Assembly (NCBI GenBank): GCA_046712825.1
Contig: JBKKCR010000020.1
Location: 1-6,789 of the forward strand
Direction: 5' to 3'
DNA: 6,789 bases
Source: DATFGK01 sp046712825
GTDB lineage: Bacteria > Actinomycetota > AC-67
The position numbers and the translations under genes were made by a program. Positions within the stretch are counted from its first letter, which is position 1. Each line of letters opens with the position of its first letter. Shown one piece after another: positions 1-5,910 of this stretch. The notes beneath the pieces are model-generated. The model was not told where the DNA came from, searched no databases, and saw only the letters and a program-made list of their open reading frames with translations.

Positions 1-22
1 CGATCGAAGATCGCGCGCGCCG

Positions 23-442
23 GTGACCACGGTGCCCACCCTGGACTTCGCGTTCCTGGCCGACGCCGCGGAAGCCGCGCCCGGCCGCAAGTTCTACGTG
101 CTCGGCGGCGGCATCGACCAGATCGCAGGCCCGACGTTCCCGCTCGTCCATCCGCACATGGCCCTGCTGATGCGGTTCCTCGTCCCCCACGACGAGCTCG
201 GGCGCGGTCACATGCTCACCGTGCGGCTCGTCGATTCCGAGCGCAACGAGCTTGCCCGGATCGACGGGAAGATCGAGACCAGCTCCGGAGAGATCGCGGG
301 CCTTGCGGTTCCGGTGAACATGGTCATCAACATGGCGAACACACGCTTCGAGACGCCGGGGGAATACTCGATCGATGTCATCATGAACGGCGAGTTCCAG
401 CGGACGATCGGCCTTCGCGTGAGCGAGGTGTCTTCGCCCTGA
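23..442 (+). CDS. DUF6941-like protein of unknown function
   Basis: A 139-aa soluble protein with no signal peptide or membrane segment. Its pattern matches my recollection of the DUF6941 family: an N-terminal strand LDFAFLADAA, then KFYVLGGGIDQI (residues ~23-34), a central MRFLVPHDELGRGHMLTVRLVD region, and a C-terminal beta-rich part, FETPGEYSIDVIMNGEF. Proteins of this type are about 130-150 aa and look like compact beta-sandwiches; their biochemical role is unknown to me. The start is uncertain. GTG at 23 has no good Shine-Dalgarno, a second in-frame GTG lies at 32, and the frame is open to the window edge, so the true start could lie further upstream. The conserved part begins at residue ~6, which favours 23 or 32. 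A strong hairpin follows 6 nt after the TGA stop, so this is the last gene of its transcript. Family assignment is from pattern memory, not a search. Confidence 0.75.
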   Translation: MTTVPTLDFAFLADAAEAAPGRKFYVLGGGIDQIAGPTFPLVHPHMALLMRFLVPHDELGRGHMLTVRLVDSERNELARIDGKIETSSGEIAGLAVPVNMVINMANTRFETPGEYSIDVIMNGEFQRTIGLRVSEVSSP

Positions 443-448
443 ATTGCC

Positions 449-474
449 GGAGGGCCGGCTCTCGCCGGCCCTCC
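449..474. terminator. Bidirectional GC-rich hairpin between convergent genes
   Basis: A perfect 11-bp inverted repeat, GGAGGGCCGGC with GCCGGCCCTCC, encloses a TCTC loop. It sits 6 nt after the stop of the plus-strand DUF6941-like gene and 14 nt beyond the stop of the minus-strand 49-aa gene, so it can end transcripts from both sides. There is no T-run on either side. That is common for actinobacterial hairpin terminators but keeps the call short of certain. Confidence 0.8.
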
Positions 475-488
475 TGATCTGTGTTGCG

Positions 489-638
489 TTACCTCACGCC
501 GGTTCGCGTCCGACTGGTGAACATCGAGACCAGCCAGAGGACGAACACCGCAATGGCGACATACCAGAGCACTTTCACCGCAAAGCCTGCTCCGAACAAG
601 ACCAGCGCTAGGAGCAAGAGCAAAAGCGTAGGGCCCAT
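489..638 (-). CDS. 49-aa hydrophobic membrane protein
   Basis: A tiny membrane protein: residues 3-20 and 23-40 are almost wholly hydrophobic, with K22 and G16/G18 between them, so it forms either a two-helix hairpin or one long helix. The C-terminal tail TSRTRTGVR is basic. It resembles the very small 'hydrophobic proteins' seen across Actinobacteria (pattern LLLLLxxVLFGAGFAxKxLWxVAxxxxVxWL); their function is not known. The start is ATG at 638. An AAGGAGA ribosome binding site lies five bases upstream, and the hydrophobic block begins right after this Met. A longer reading frame back to 752 would add a non-conserved Arg/Pro-rich leader and is rejected. Ten bases separate it from the preceding 90-aa membrane protein, and its ribosome binding site overlaps that gene's stop codon, so the two are probably translated together. 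Confidence 0.8.
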   Translation of the reverse strand: MGPTLLLLLLALVLFGAGFAVKVLWYVAIAVFVLWLVSMFTSRTRTGVR

Positions 639-643
639 GATGG

Positions 644-650
644 TCTCCTT
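644..650 (-). promoter_or_regulatory. Ribosome binding site overlapping upstream stop codon
   Basis: AAGGAGA on the minus strand (plus-strand TCTCCTT), five bases before the ATG of the 49-aa gene. Two of its bases (649-650) are also part of the TAA stop (649-651) of the 90-aa gene. Ribosomes ending on the first cistron are therefore placed to start the second. It also fixes the start of the 49-aa gene. Confidence 0.8.
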
Positions 651-921
651 ATCCGCCGGTGCCGCCGGGCGTCGGAACGGTGTTGCCGCCCGGAGCAGTG
701 TTGGTACCCGGATCGGTATTGGTCTGCTCGTTGTTGATCGTCGGACCAACATCGTTGCCGGAATCGCGGTTGATGACGATCCCGCTGAATGCGAAGAACC
801 AGATCAAAAGCGCCAAGGCAGCAACCACGATCAGAACGATGAGCGCGGTCGCCGGACCTTCGCCGTCTCGCTCGACAACAGTCGTCGAGCCGTGCCCGTG
901 ACTATCATGAGCATGCGCCAT
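649..921 (-). CDS. Small single-span membrane protein, His-rich N-terminus
   Basis: 90 aa, function unknown. Residues 1-11 (MAHAHDSHGHG) are rich in His, with four His in eleven residues. Residues ~24-50 form a single strongly hydrophobic helix ending in WFFAFSGIVI. Residues 51-90 are a low-complexity tail of Asn, Thr, Gly and Pro. The orientation is not clear from charges: the N-side is acidic (ERDGEG) and the C-side begins NRD. The His cluster might bind a metal, but it is too short to prove that. The start is ATG at 921, preceded by an almost perfect AAGGAGGTG site (928-936). The frame continues upstream to 984 without conserved features. It is followed by the 49-aa hydrophobic gene with translational coupling, and may have its own promoter in the gap after ispH. 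It resembles unnamed actinobacterial proteins of the same plan. Confidence 0.75.
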   Translation of the reverse strand: MAHAHDSHGHGSTTVVERDGEGPATALIVLIVVAALALLIWFFAFSGIVINRDSGNDVGPTINNEQTNTDPGTNTAPGGNTVPTPGGTGG

Positions 922-956
922 GCTTGCCACCTCCTTCGTCCTCTTGGGTCGCTGTT

Positions 957-982
957 TTTCCCGCGAAAAGTAGGCGCTAAAC
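957..982 (-). promoter_or_regulatory. Possible alternative-sigma promoter for small membrane pair
   Basis: On the minus strand GTTT (979-982) and GGGAA (958-962) are separated by 16 bases. This fits the general-stress sigma pattern of actinobacteria (SigF/SigB type, GTTT, 15-17 bases, GGGTA) with one mismatch in the -10. Transcription would start around 945-950, leaving a short leader carrying the AAGGAGGTG site. A near-palindrome TTTTCCCGCGAAAA (956-969) overlaps the -10. No good housekeeping -35/-10 pair was seen in 922-1034. The match is short and could be chance. Confidence 0.3.
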
Positions 983-1034
983 ACGGGCAGAGACGTTTAG
1001 AAATCTGCGGATCGTGGAAGCGAGACGAGCTTGC

Positions 1035-1979
1035 TTAGCGCCCGAGCTCTTTCGGAAGCGCGAAGTGCACGTCTTCTTCGATCACCGTGACCTCTTCGAC
1101 ATCGGTCACACCGCGATCACGGAAGTATCCGAGTACGCGGTCGACGAGCCATTCCGGCGCAGACGCGCCCGACGTAACGCCGACCGTCGTCGCGTCGTCG
1201 AACCACTCCGGCTGGATCTCCGTCTCGTCGTCGATCAGGTGTGCCCGCGCGCCGAGCGACGCGGCAACCTCAGCGAGGCGGTTCGAGTTCGAGGAATTGT
1301 CCGAGCCGATCACGAGCACGACATCCGACCGCGACGCGATCGCCTTCACGGCTTGCTGCCGGTTCTGGGTCGCGTAGCAGATGTCCTCACGCGGCGGTCC
1401 CTGGATCGATGGGAAGCGGCGCCGAAGGACGTCGATGACTTCGTTGGTCTCGTCGACGGAAAGCGTCGTTTGTGAAACGTACGCGACGTGGTCGGGCCGC
1501 GAGAGCGTGAGGCGCTCGGCTTCCTCGGGAGAGCCGATGAGTGTGATCGAATTGGGCGCCTCCCCCATCGTCCCGATGACCTCCTCATGGCCCTCGTGAC
1601 CGATCAGCACTATGTCGTATCCGTCGATGGCGAACCTCTTAGCTTCGTTGTGGACCTTCGTCACCAGGGGGCACGTGGCGTCGATCGCTTGAAGATCGCG
1701 CGCCTCCGCTTCCCGGTAGACCCCAGGAGCCACGCCGTGCGCGGAAAGCACCACGGTCGCGCCCTCGGGAACCTCACTTAGCTCGTCGACGAAGATCGCG
1801 CCCTTGCTCTCGAGATCTCGGACGACTGGGAGGTTGTGCACGATCTGCTTGCGAACATAGATGGGTGTGCCGAACTGCTTGATCGACCGCTCGACCGTTT
1901 CCACGGCACGGTCCACGCCCGCGCAGTAGCCACGCGGAGCCGCGAGAAGAACCTTGGCGACCGCCATCTCGTCCATCAT
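1035..1979 (-). CDS. ispH: 4-hydroxy-3-methylbut-2-enyl diphosphate reductase (IspH/LytB)
   Basis: Last enzyme of the MEP (non-mevalonate) isoprenoid pathway. It reduces HMBPP to IPP and DMAPP with a 4Fe-4S cluster and acts in the cytosol. All the expected residues are present. The three cluster cysteines are C19 (RGYCAGV), C103 (DATCPLV) and C201 (DICYATQNRQ). The substrate-site residues are H48 (IVHN), H81 (SAHG), H131 and E133 (HEGHEEVIG), T172, the SSNSNRL block (S229, S230, N231) and S273 (GASAP), aligned by memory to E. coli IspH. At 314 aa it has normal family length and looks complete and active. The start is ambiguous. ATG codons at 1979, 1976 and 1967 are possible, none with a clear Shine-Dalgarno; family similarity starts near residue 8, so the choice affects only a few residues. 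It lies 41 nt after the alpha/beta hydrolase on the same strand and may be read from that transcript. No other MEP gene is in the window. Confidence 0.97.
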   Translation of the reverse strand: MMDEMAVAKVLLAAPRGYCAGVDRAVETVERSIKQFGTPIYVRKQIVHNLPVVRDLESKGAIFVDELSEVPEGATVVLSAHGVAPGVYREAEARDLQAIDATCPLVTKVHNEAKRFAIDGYDIVLIGHEGHEEVIGTMGEAPNSITLIGSPEEAERLTLSRPDHVAYVSQTTLSVDETNEVIDVLRRRFPSIQGPPREDICYATQNRQQAVKAIASRSDVVLVIGSDNSSNSNRLAEVAASLGARAHLIDDETEIQPEWFDDATTVGVTSGASAPEWLVDRVLGYFRDRGVTDVEEVTVIEEDVHFALPKELGR

Positions 1980-2020
1980 GGCAGACGCGAGCAGGGCGGG
2001 CAGACCGGCCGGGGGATCGC

Positions 2021-3064
2021 TCAGCTGGGAGTGAAGCCCAAGGTCTGATCCTCATCGCCGGCGGGGCGCCGCGCTCGCGGCTTCCGAGACGTCGGTTTCC
2101 CCACGAGCGTCAACGGTGCCTTCGCGTCGGCCGCCAGATGGCGCTGCAGGAAGTCGAGGATCGCCTTATTGACCAGCCGCGGCTCCTCGATGATCGTGCC
2201 GTGCGTGCCGCCCGGCACCACGACCAACTCGGCCACGGGGATGCGCGAGGCCATCACCCGGCCCAGCCACGGCGGCGTGAAGTTGTCCTTGTCGCCGACG
2301 ATCACGAGCGTCGGAGCCTTGATCTGCCGCAGGATGTCCTCGGCCGAGTGCCGGTGCAGCGCCTCGGCCATCTTCATCATTATCAGCGGGTCCAGCTCCG
2401 CCATGTGGTCGTAGTACGGCCGCATGTCCTCGGCCTTCGCCTTTGGTCCGAGCGCCCCGAGCTTCTGAGCGCCGGGATGCGGAAGCCCCGAGCGCATCAG
2501 GGCCTTCCACAGCACGAGCAGCGGCCGCGGGAACAGGTTGATGGCCAAGCTTGCGACCGGGAAGATCCTCGGCATCAGCGTCGAGTTGTAGAACGTGCGG
2601 AGGGGACTTGCGTAGGGGCCCGTCACCGACACGATCGAGCGCACCCGCTCCGACAAGAGCCGGTACGCCTCGAGACAGACCTGGACGCCCATCGAGTGGC
2701 CGATCACCACGATGTCGTCGATCCCTTCGTGGTCGAGGATCTCCTTCAAGTCTCGCGCGTAGCGGTCCATCGTGAAGTCGTCGGCGGTGTAGTTGCGCGC
2801 CCGATAGCCGGGCTCACGGGGCGCCCCCGATGCCCCGGAGCCGCGGTAGTTCCACACCAGCACCCGGTACTTCCGCGCCAGCGCCGGAGCGAGGTACTTC
2901 CAGAAGTTGTCCGGACACACGTACCCCGCGCACAGCACGATCGTCGGCTGGTTCTTCCGTGCGGTACCGAGGAACGTGTACGCGATGTGTGTTCCGTCGA
3001 AGGACACGACGCAGCGGTCCTTCGGGAACAGCGTCCCGCCCTCGACGACGTTGAGATACGCCAT
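2021..3064 (-). CDS. Alpha/beta hydrolase
   Basis: 347-aa alpha/beta-hydrolase-fold protein. The nucleophile elbow is GHSMG (S124). The acid is most likely D260 in VGDKDNFTP (D258 is the alternative) and the catalytic His is H288 in GGTHG, giving a full triad in the right order. The oxyanion-hole region is LCAGYVCPDNFW (residues 44-55), followed by the typical VLVWNYRGSGAS strand-turn. Residues ~150-235 form the cap, with a hydrophobic FYNSTLMPRIFPVASLAINL stretch that may contact lipid-like substrates. A polar, basic tail (residues ~311-347, KPTSRKPRARRP) extends past the fold and looks disordered. There is no signal peptide, so it is probably cytosolic. The start ATG is only 5 nt after the acyl-CoA dehydrogenase stop, so the two are co-translated. 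Context suggests an ester or thioester linked to acyl-CoA metabolism, but the substrate cannot be read from the sequence. Confidence 0.9.
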   Translation of the reverse strand: MAYLNVVEGGTLFPKDRCVVSFDGTHIAYTFLGTARKNQPTIVLCAGYVCPDNFWKYLAPALARKYRVLVWNYRGSGASGAPREPGYRARNYTADDFTMDRYARDLKEILDHEGIDDIVVIGHSMGVQVCLEAYRLLSERVRSIVSVTGPYASPLRTFYNSTLMPRIFPVASLAINLFPRPLLVLWKALMRSGLPHPGAQKLGALGPKAKAEDMRPYYDHMAELDPLIMMKMAEALHRHSAEDILRQIKAPTLVIVGDKDNFTPPWLGRVMASRIPVAELVVVPGGTHGTIIEEPRLVNKAILDFLQRHLAADAKAPLTLVGKPTSRKPRARRPAGDEDQTLGFTPS

Positions 3065-3069
3065 ACGCC

Positions 3070-4263
3070 CTATTCTGCCGCCAAAGCCCGGGAGATGACC
3101 AACCGCTGGATCTCACTCGTGCCCTCGAACAGCGTGTAGATCTTCGCGTCGCGGTACCACTTCTCCACCGGGAAATCCTTGATGTAGCCGTACCCGCCGA
3201 GCACCTGGATCGCTTGTTCGGTCACGCGCACGGCGACCTCACCGGCCTTCAGCTTCGACATCGAGCCTTCGGCGTGGTTGAACGGCTGGCCGGTGCGACC
3301 CATCCACGCGGCGCGCCAGACGAGCAGCCGGGCGGCCTCCGTCTCCATCGCCATATCGGCGAGCTGGAAGGCGACGCCCTGGTGCTCGATGATCGGACGG
3401 CCGAACGTTGTGCGTTCCTTCGCGTAGTCGCGCGCGAACGTCCACGCTGCCTCCGCGATGCCGACGGCTTGCGCTCCGACGCTCGGTCGCGTGGCCTCGA
3501 ACGTCTTGAGGGCGCCGGACTCGCGTGCGGCCTGGCCGGACTTCGCGCGCTCGAGCTTCGCGTTCAGCTTCTCCTCGCCGCCGAGAAGGTTCTCTCCGGG
3601 GACCCAGCAGTCCTCGAGGAGGACCTCGGCGGTGTGCGAGGCGCGGATGCCGAGCTTCTTCTCTTTCTTCCCCTGCTTGAGACCCGGCGTGCCCGGCCCG
3701 ACGATGAACGTCGCCTGGCCGCGGTGGCCGAGGCTCGGATCGACGGTCGCGACGACCACGTGAACGTTGGCGATGCCGCCGTTGGTGATGAACACTTTGG
3801 TGCCGTTCAGCAGCCAGCCGTCGCGCTCACGCTTCGCCGTGGTGCGCAGCTGCGAAACGTCCGAACCGGCCTGCGGTTCGGTGACGGCGAACGCACCGAG
3901 CTTGGGATCCTCCGGGGTGCCGAACATCTGCGGTGCCCAGGTGGTGAGCTGCTCGGGGGTGGCGCTGCCGGCGAGCGCAGCGAGTGGTAGCCCGGAGCCG
4001 AAGATCCCGAGCCCGATGCCGGCGCAACCCCAGGCGATCTCTTCGAGGGCGAGCGGCATCGAGATGCCGGTCTCGTCGGACGCGGTCTGCATCCAGAAAT
4101 CGATCGAGTACAGGCCGATCTCGGCGGCCTTCTTCACGACCGGCCACGGGAACTCTTCGCTCTCGTCGTACTGCGCAGCGACGGGACGGATCTCTTTCTC
4201 GGCGAACTCGTGGAGCCACTTCCGGAACTCGACCTGCTCCTCGGTTAGACCGAAGTGAGGCAT
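3070..4263 (-). CDS. Acyl-CoA dehydrogenase (FAD-dependent)
   Basis: 397-aa flavoenzyme of the acyl-CoA dehydrogenase family. It introduces the alpha-beta double bond in acyl-CoA, the first step of beta-oxidation or of a branched/aromatic acyl-CoA route, passing electrons to ETF. The N-terminal helical domain begins GLTEEQVEFRKWLHEFAEKEIRP. The flavin-binding signature AFAVTEPQAGSDV is at ~125-136 and the middle beta domain carries WLLNGTKVFITNGG. The C-terminal helical domain holds RTTFGRPIIEHQGVAFQLADM and QVLGGYGYIKDFPVEKWYRDAK. E380 in YTLFEGTSEIQ sits at the usual catalytic-base position. A lysine/glutamate-rich stretch at ~229-256 makes the linker before the C-terminal domain about 14 residues longer than in MCAD-like enzymes. 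The start is ATG at 4263, because GAGGAGGG lies just upstream (4267-4274) and homology begins there; a frame start at 4302 is rejected. It is first in its operon and divergent from the TetR gene, with tandem palindromes between them. Chain-length specificity is unknown. Confidence 0.95.
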   Translation of the reverse strand: MPHFGLTEEQVEFRKWLHEFAEKEIRPVAAQYDESEEFPWPVVKKAAEIGLYSIDFWMQTASDETGISMPLALEEIAWGCAGIGLGIFGSGLPLAALAGSATPEQLTTWAPQMFGTPEDPKLGAFAVTEPQAGSDVSQLRTTAKRERDGWLLNGTKVFITNGGIANVHVVVATVDPSLGHRGQATFIVGPGTPGLKQGKKEKKLGIRASHTAEVLLEDCWVPGENLLGGEEKLNAKLERAKSGQAARESGALKTFEATRPSVGAQAVGIAEAAWTFARDYAKERTTFGRPIIEHQGVAFQLADMAMETEAARLLVWRAAWMGRTGQPFNHAEGSMSKLKAGEVAVRVTEQAIQVLGGYGYIKDFPVEKWYRDAKIYTLFEGTSEIQRLVISRALAAE

Positions 4264-4317
4264 AATCCCTCCTCGGCTCGCGTCTTTCCCGGCCGCCATC
4301 ACCGGGATCGACGACGG

Positions 4318-4346
4318 TTACTAGATGGTAAGTTACTACCCGGTAA
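4318..4346. promoter_or_regulatory. Tandem palindromic operator, probably for the TetR regulator
   Basis: Two 14-bp imperfect palindromes lie side by side: TTACTAGATGGTAA (4318-4331) and TTACTACCCGGTAA (4333-4346), one base apart. Each has the form TTACT-N4-GGTAA, so all four half-sites read TTACY. The repeat period is 15 bp. The 29-bp block is about 38% GC, a sharp dip in this GC-rich window. It sits between the divergent dehydrogenase and TetR genes, 54 bp from the dehydrogenase ATG and about 52 bp from the proposed TetR start. TetR dimers typically bind such palindromes over the promoters of their own gene and the divergent target. I could not assign confident -35/-10 boxes here. Confidence 0.75.
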
Positions 4347-4385
4347 TGTTGAGCCCGGAATCATCCCGCGTCAAGTGGGGCATCA

Positions 4386-4401
4386 GAGGGGAAGCGTCCT
4401 G
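4386..4401 (+). promoter_or_regulatory. Ribosome binding site and likely CTG start of the TetR gene
   Basis: GAGGGGAAG is followed at normal spacing (7 bases from GGGG) by CTG at 4399. The protein then reads (M)PTKRLTAEARR, where TetR similarity begins. The only nearby standard in-frame start, GTG at 4375, has no Shine-Dalgarno upstream, and the in-frame ATG at 4255 lies inside the divergent dehydrogenase gene. CTG starts are rare, so GTG at 4375 on a leaderless message stays possible. Confidence 0.5.
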
Positions 4402-4998
4402 CCGACCAAACGCCTTACCGCCGAGGCCCGCCGCGCTCAGCTCCTGCTGGTCGCCCGCGAGGTGTTCGCCGAGGACGGCTTCCACGGCGCCGCCATGGAG
4501 CAGATCGCGGTTCGGGCGGGTGTGACGAAGCCGGTCCTCTACCAGCACTTCGAGAGCAAGAAAGAGCTCTACCTCGGTCTCCTGGATGAGGACATGGCCC
4601 GGCTGATGAACGAGATCCGCCTCGCGATCGAGGGGGCCAAGTCGAACCGCGAGCGGATCGCCCGCGCGACCGGCGCTTACTTCAGCTTCATCGACGCCAA
4701 CGAGGGGTCGTTCCGGCTGCTCTTCCGCGAGACGATGGGCGCGGACCCCGATTTCCGGTCCTCGATCGAGCGCTTCCGCGACGAGCTCGCGAGCCGGATC
4801 GCCGCGGTGATCCAGGCCGAGGCGGGCCTGCCGACCTCAGAGGCCGAGCTCCTCGCGCGCGGCGTGATGGGGATCGCCGAGTCATCGGCGCAATGGTGGC
4901 TGGAGCACCGTGCCGTTCCGCGCGAGCGCGTAGTTGCCGACCTGTCGGAGCTCGCCTGGCGGGGGTTGGCCGGACTGCCCCGTCGCGGCGCCGAGTGA
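4399..4998 (+). CDS. TetR/AcrR-family transcriptional regulator
   Basis: About 199 aa from the CTG at 4399. The N-terminal DNA-binding domain is textbook TetR: RRAQLLLVAREVFAEDGFHG (helix 1), then the helix-turn-helix AAMEQIAVRAGVTKPVLYQHF (residues ~31-51), then SKKELYLGLLDE (helix 4 start). The rest is an all-helical ligand and dimer domain (SFRLLFRETM, ELLARGVMGIAESSAQWWLEHR) that resembles TetR regulators found beside fatty-acid genes. The expected role is a ligand-responsive repressor of the divergent acyl-CoA dehydrogenase-hydrolase operon and of itself through the palindromes at 4318-4346, the ligand perhaps an acyl-CoA; these points are inference from arrangement. The start is uncertain (4399 CTG with Shine-Dalgarno, or 4375 GTG without one). 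The cyclophilin gene follows after 22 nt and is probably on the same transcript. Confidence 0.92.
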   Translation: MPTKRLTAEARRAQLLLVAREVFAEDGFHGAAMEQIAVRAGVTKPVLYQHFESKKELYLGLLDEDMARLMNEIRLAIEGAKSNRERIARATGAYFSFIDANEGSFRLLFRETMGADPDFRSSIERFRDELASRIAAVIQAEAGLPTSEAELLARGVMGIAESSAQWWLEHRAVPRERVVADLSELAWRGLAGLPRRGAE

Positions 4999-5020
4999 CC
5001 GGTCCGTTGGAGGTGTACGA

Positions 5021-5833
5021 GTGAGCAAACGCTCCTACGAGAAGCGGATCAAGGCGAAGCGCGACGCCGCGAAGGCGGCGCGGAAGCGCGCGGAGCGGAT
5101 GCGCAAGATCCGCATCTGGATCTCCGCCCTGATCGCCGTCGGGCTGGGCCTGGTTGTGTTCTTCGTCTCCCGCGGCGACGGAGTGAAACCCACTGCAACG
5201 CCCACTTCCTCCTCCACCGGTTCGCCGTCCACCGTCGCGGCGCCGTGCCCGGGGCCGACACCGGCCGCACCGAAGCCGCTGACCTTCAAGTCGCCGCCCG
5301 GATCGACCATCGACAACGACAAGATCTACGTGGCGACCTTCGAGACGTCGTGCGGAACCTTCAAGATCCAGATGGACCCGAAGACCGCTCCCAAGACCGT
5401 CAACAACTTCGTGTTCCTCGCGCGACAGGGCTACTACGACGGTACGAGGTTCCACCGCGTGCAGAACGAGGCTGAATTCGCCATCGTGCAAGGCGGCGAC
5501 CCGAAAGGCGACGGAACCGGCGGACCCGGTTACTCCTACGACGGCGAGACGCCGGCGCCTACGGCCAAGTACCTGCGCGGCACGATCGCGATGGCGAACT
5601 CTGGTGGACCTTCGAGCAACGGGAGCCAGTTCTTCGTCGTCGTCAAGGACTGGGCCGGACTGCCGACCAACTACACGATCTTCGGCAACGTGATCGACGA
5701 AGCCGCGTCGTTCGCCGCGCTCGACAAGATGATCACGGCCGAGGGAACCCCGATCGAGGGCGGCTTGGGCACCACGCCCGTCCCACCGATCTACATCATC
5801 AAAGTCACGATCGAAGAGCTCGCGCGCAGCTAA
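5021..5833 (+). CDS. Membrane-anchored cyclophilin-type peptidyl-prolyl cis-trans isomerase
   Basis: 270 aa from GTG at 5021, chosen because GGAGGT (5009-5014) lies six bases upstream and similarity to actinobacterial cyclophilins begins SKRSYEKRIKAKRDAAK. Layout: a highly basic, helix-prone N-terminus (1-29), one membrane helix (~31-49, IWISALIAVGLGLVVFFV), a Ser/Thr/Pro linker (~52-90), then the cyclophilin domain (~100-267). The basic side stays inside, so the isomerase domain faces outward and should help fold exported proteins. Active-site motifs: FHRV with R146 (Arg55 of human CypA), IVQGGD with Q157, MANSGGPSSNGSQFFV (~191-206), W211 and the IFGNV strand. Cysteines C76 and C111 are in the exported part and could form a disulfide. 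No lipobox is seen. The gene follows tetR by 22 nt, but it is a housekeeping family and a functional tie to the regulator is not evident. Confidence 0.93.
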   Translation: MSKRSYEKRIKAKRDAAKAARKRAERMRKIRIWISALIAVGLGLVVFFVSRGDGVKPTATPTSSSTGSPSTVAAPCPGPTPAAPKPLTFKSPPGSTIDNDKIYVATFETSCGTFKIQMDPKTAPKTVNNFVFLARQGYYDGTRFHRVQNEAEFAIVQGGDPKGDGTGGPGYSYDGETPAPTAKYLRGTIAMANSGGPSSNGSQFFVVVKDWAGLPTNYTIFGNVIDEAASFAALDKMITAEGTPIEGGLGTTPVPPIYIIKVTIEELARS

Positions 5834-5879
5834 CCGCTCGGCGAACGAGCAATCGGCCTCAGTCCTCGCGATCGTGTCG

Positions 5880-5894
5880 CGCCGGCGCCCGGCG
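5880..5894 (+). terminator. Weak hairpin after the cyclophilin gene
   Basis: CGCCGG and CCGGCG form a 6-bp stem around a CGC loop, 46 bases after the cyclophilin stop. Two other 5-bp stems lie nearby (5836-5850, GCTCG/CGAGC, and 5867-5881, CGCGA/TCGCG). None has a T-run. In such GC-rich DNA short stems are frequent, so this is only a candidate end point. Confidence 0.3.
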
Positions 5895-5910
5895 GGAGTG
5901 CCGAACTGTT

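Noticed and set aside
1..13. CGATC-GAA-GATCG palindrome at the window edge
   Set aside because: Five-base arms in GC-rich DNA are common, and the context is cut off by the window edge.
481..1038. 185-codon plus-strand open frame opposite the two small membrane genes
   Set aside because: No domain or ribosome binding site; the minus strand has strong Shine-Dalgarno sequences and coherent membrane helices.
1012..1045. GAGCT/AGCTC inverted repeat near the ispH stop as a terminator
   Set aside because: Only a 5-bp stem with a long loop and no T-run; not distinguishable from chance.
2138..3990. Long open frames on the plus strand opposite the hydrolase and dehydrogenase (2138-3139 and 3214-3990)
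   Set aside because: They are Arg/His/Pro-rich, lack recognisable domains, and lie antisense to genes with full catalytic motifs; this is expected from high-GC codon bias.
4255..4398. N-terminal extension of the TetR protein from ATG 4255
   Set aside because: It would overlap the divergent dehydrogenase start, cover the palindromic operators, and encode a leader with no family similarity.
4688..5491. 267-codon minus-strand open frame across tetR and the cyclophilin
   Set aside because: Arg/Gly-rich low-complexity translation with no domain, antisense to two genes with clear family motifs.
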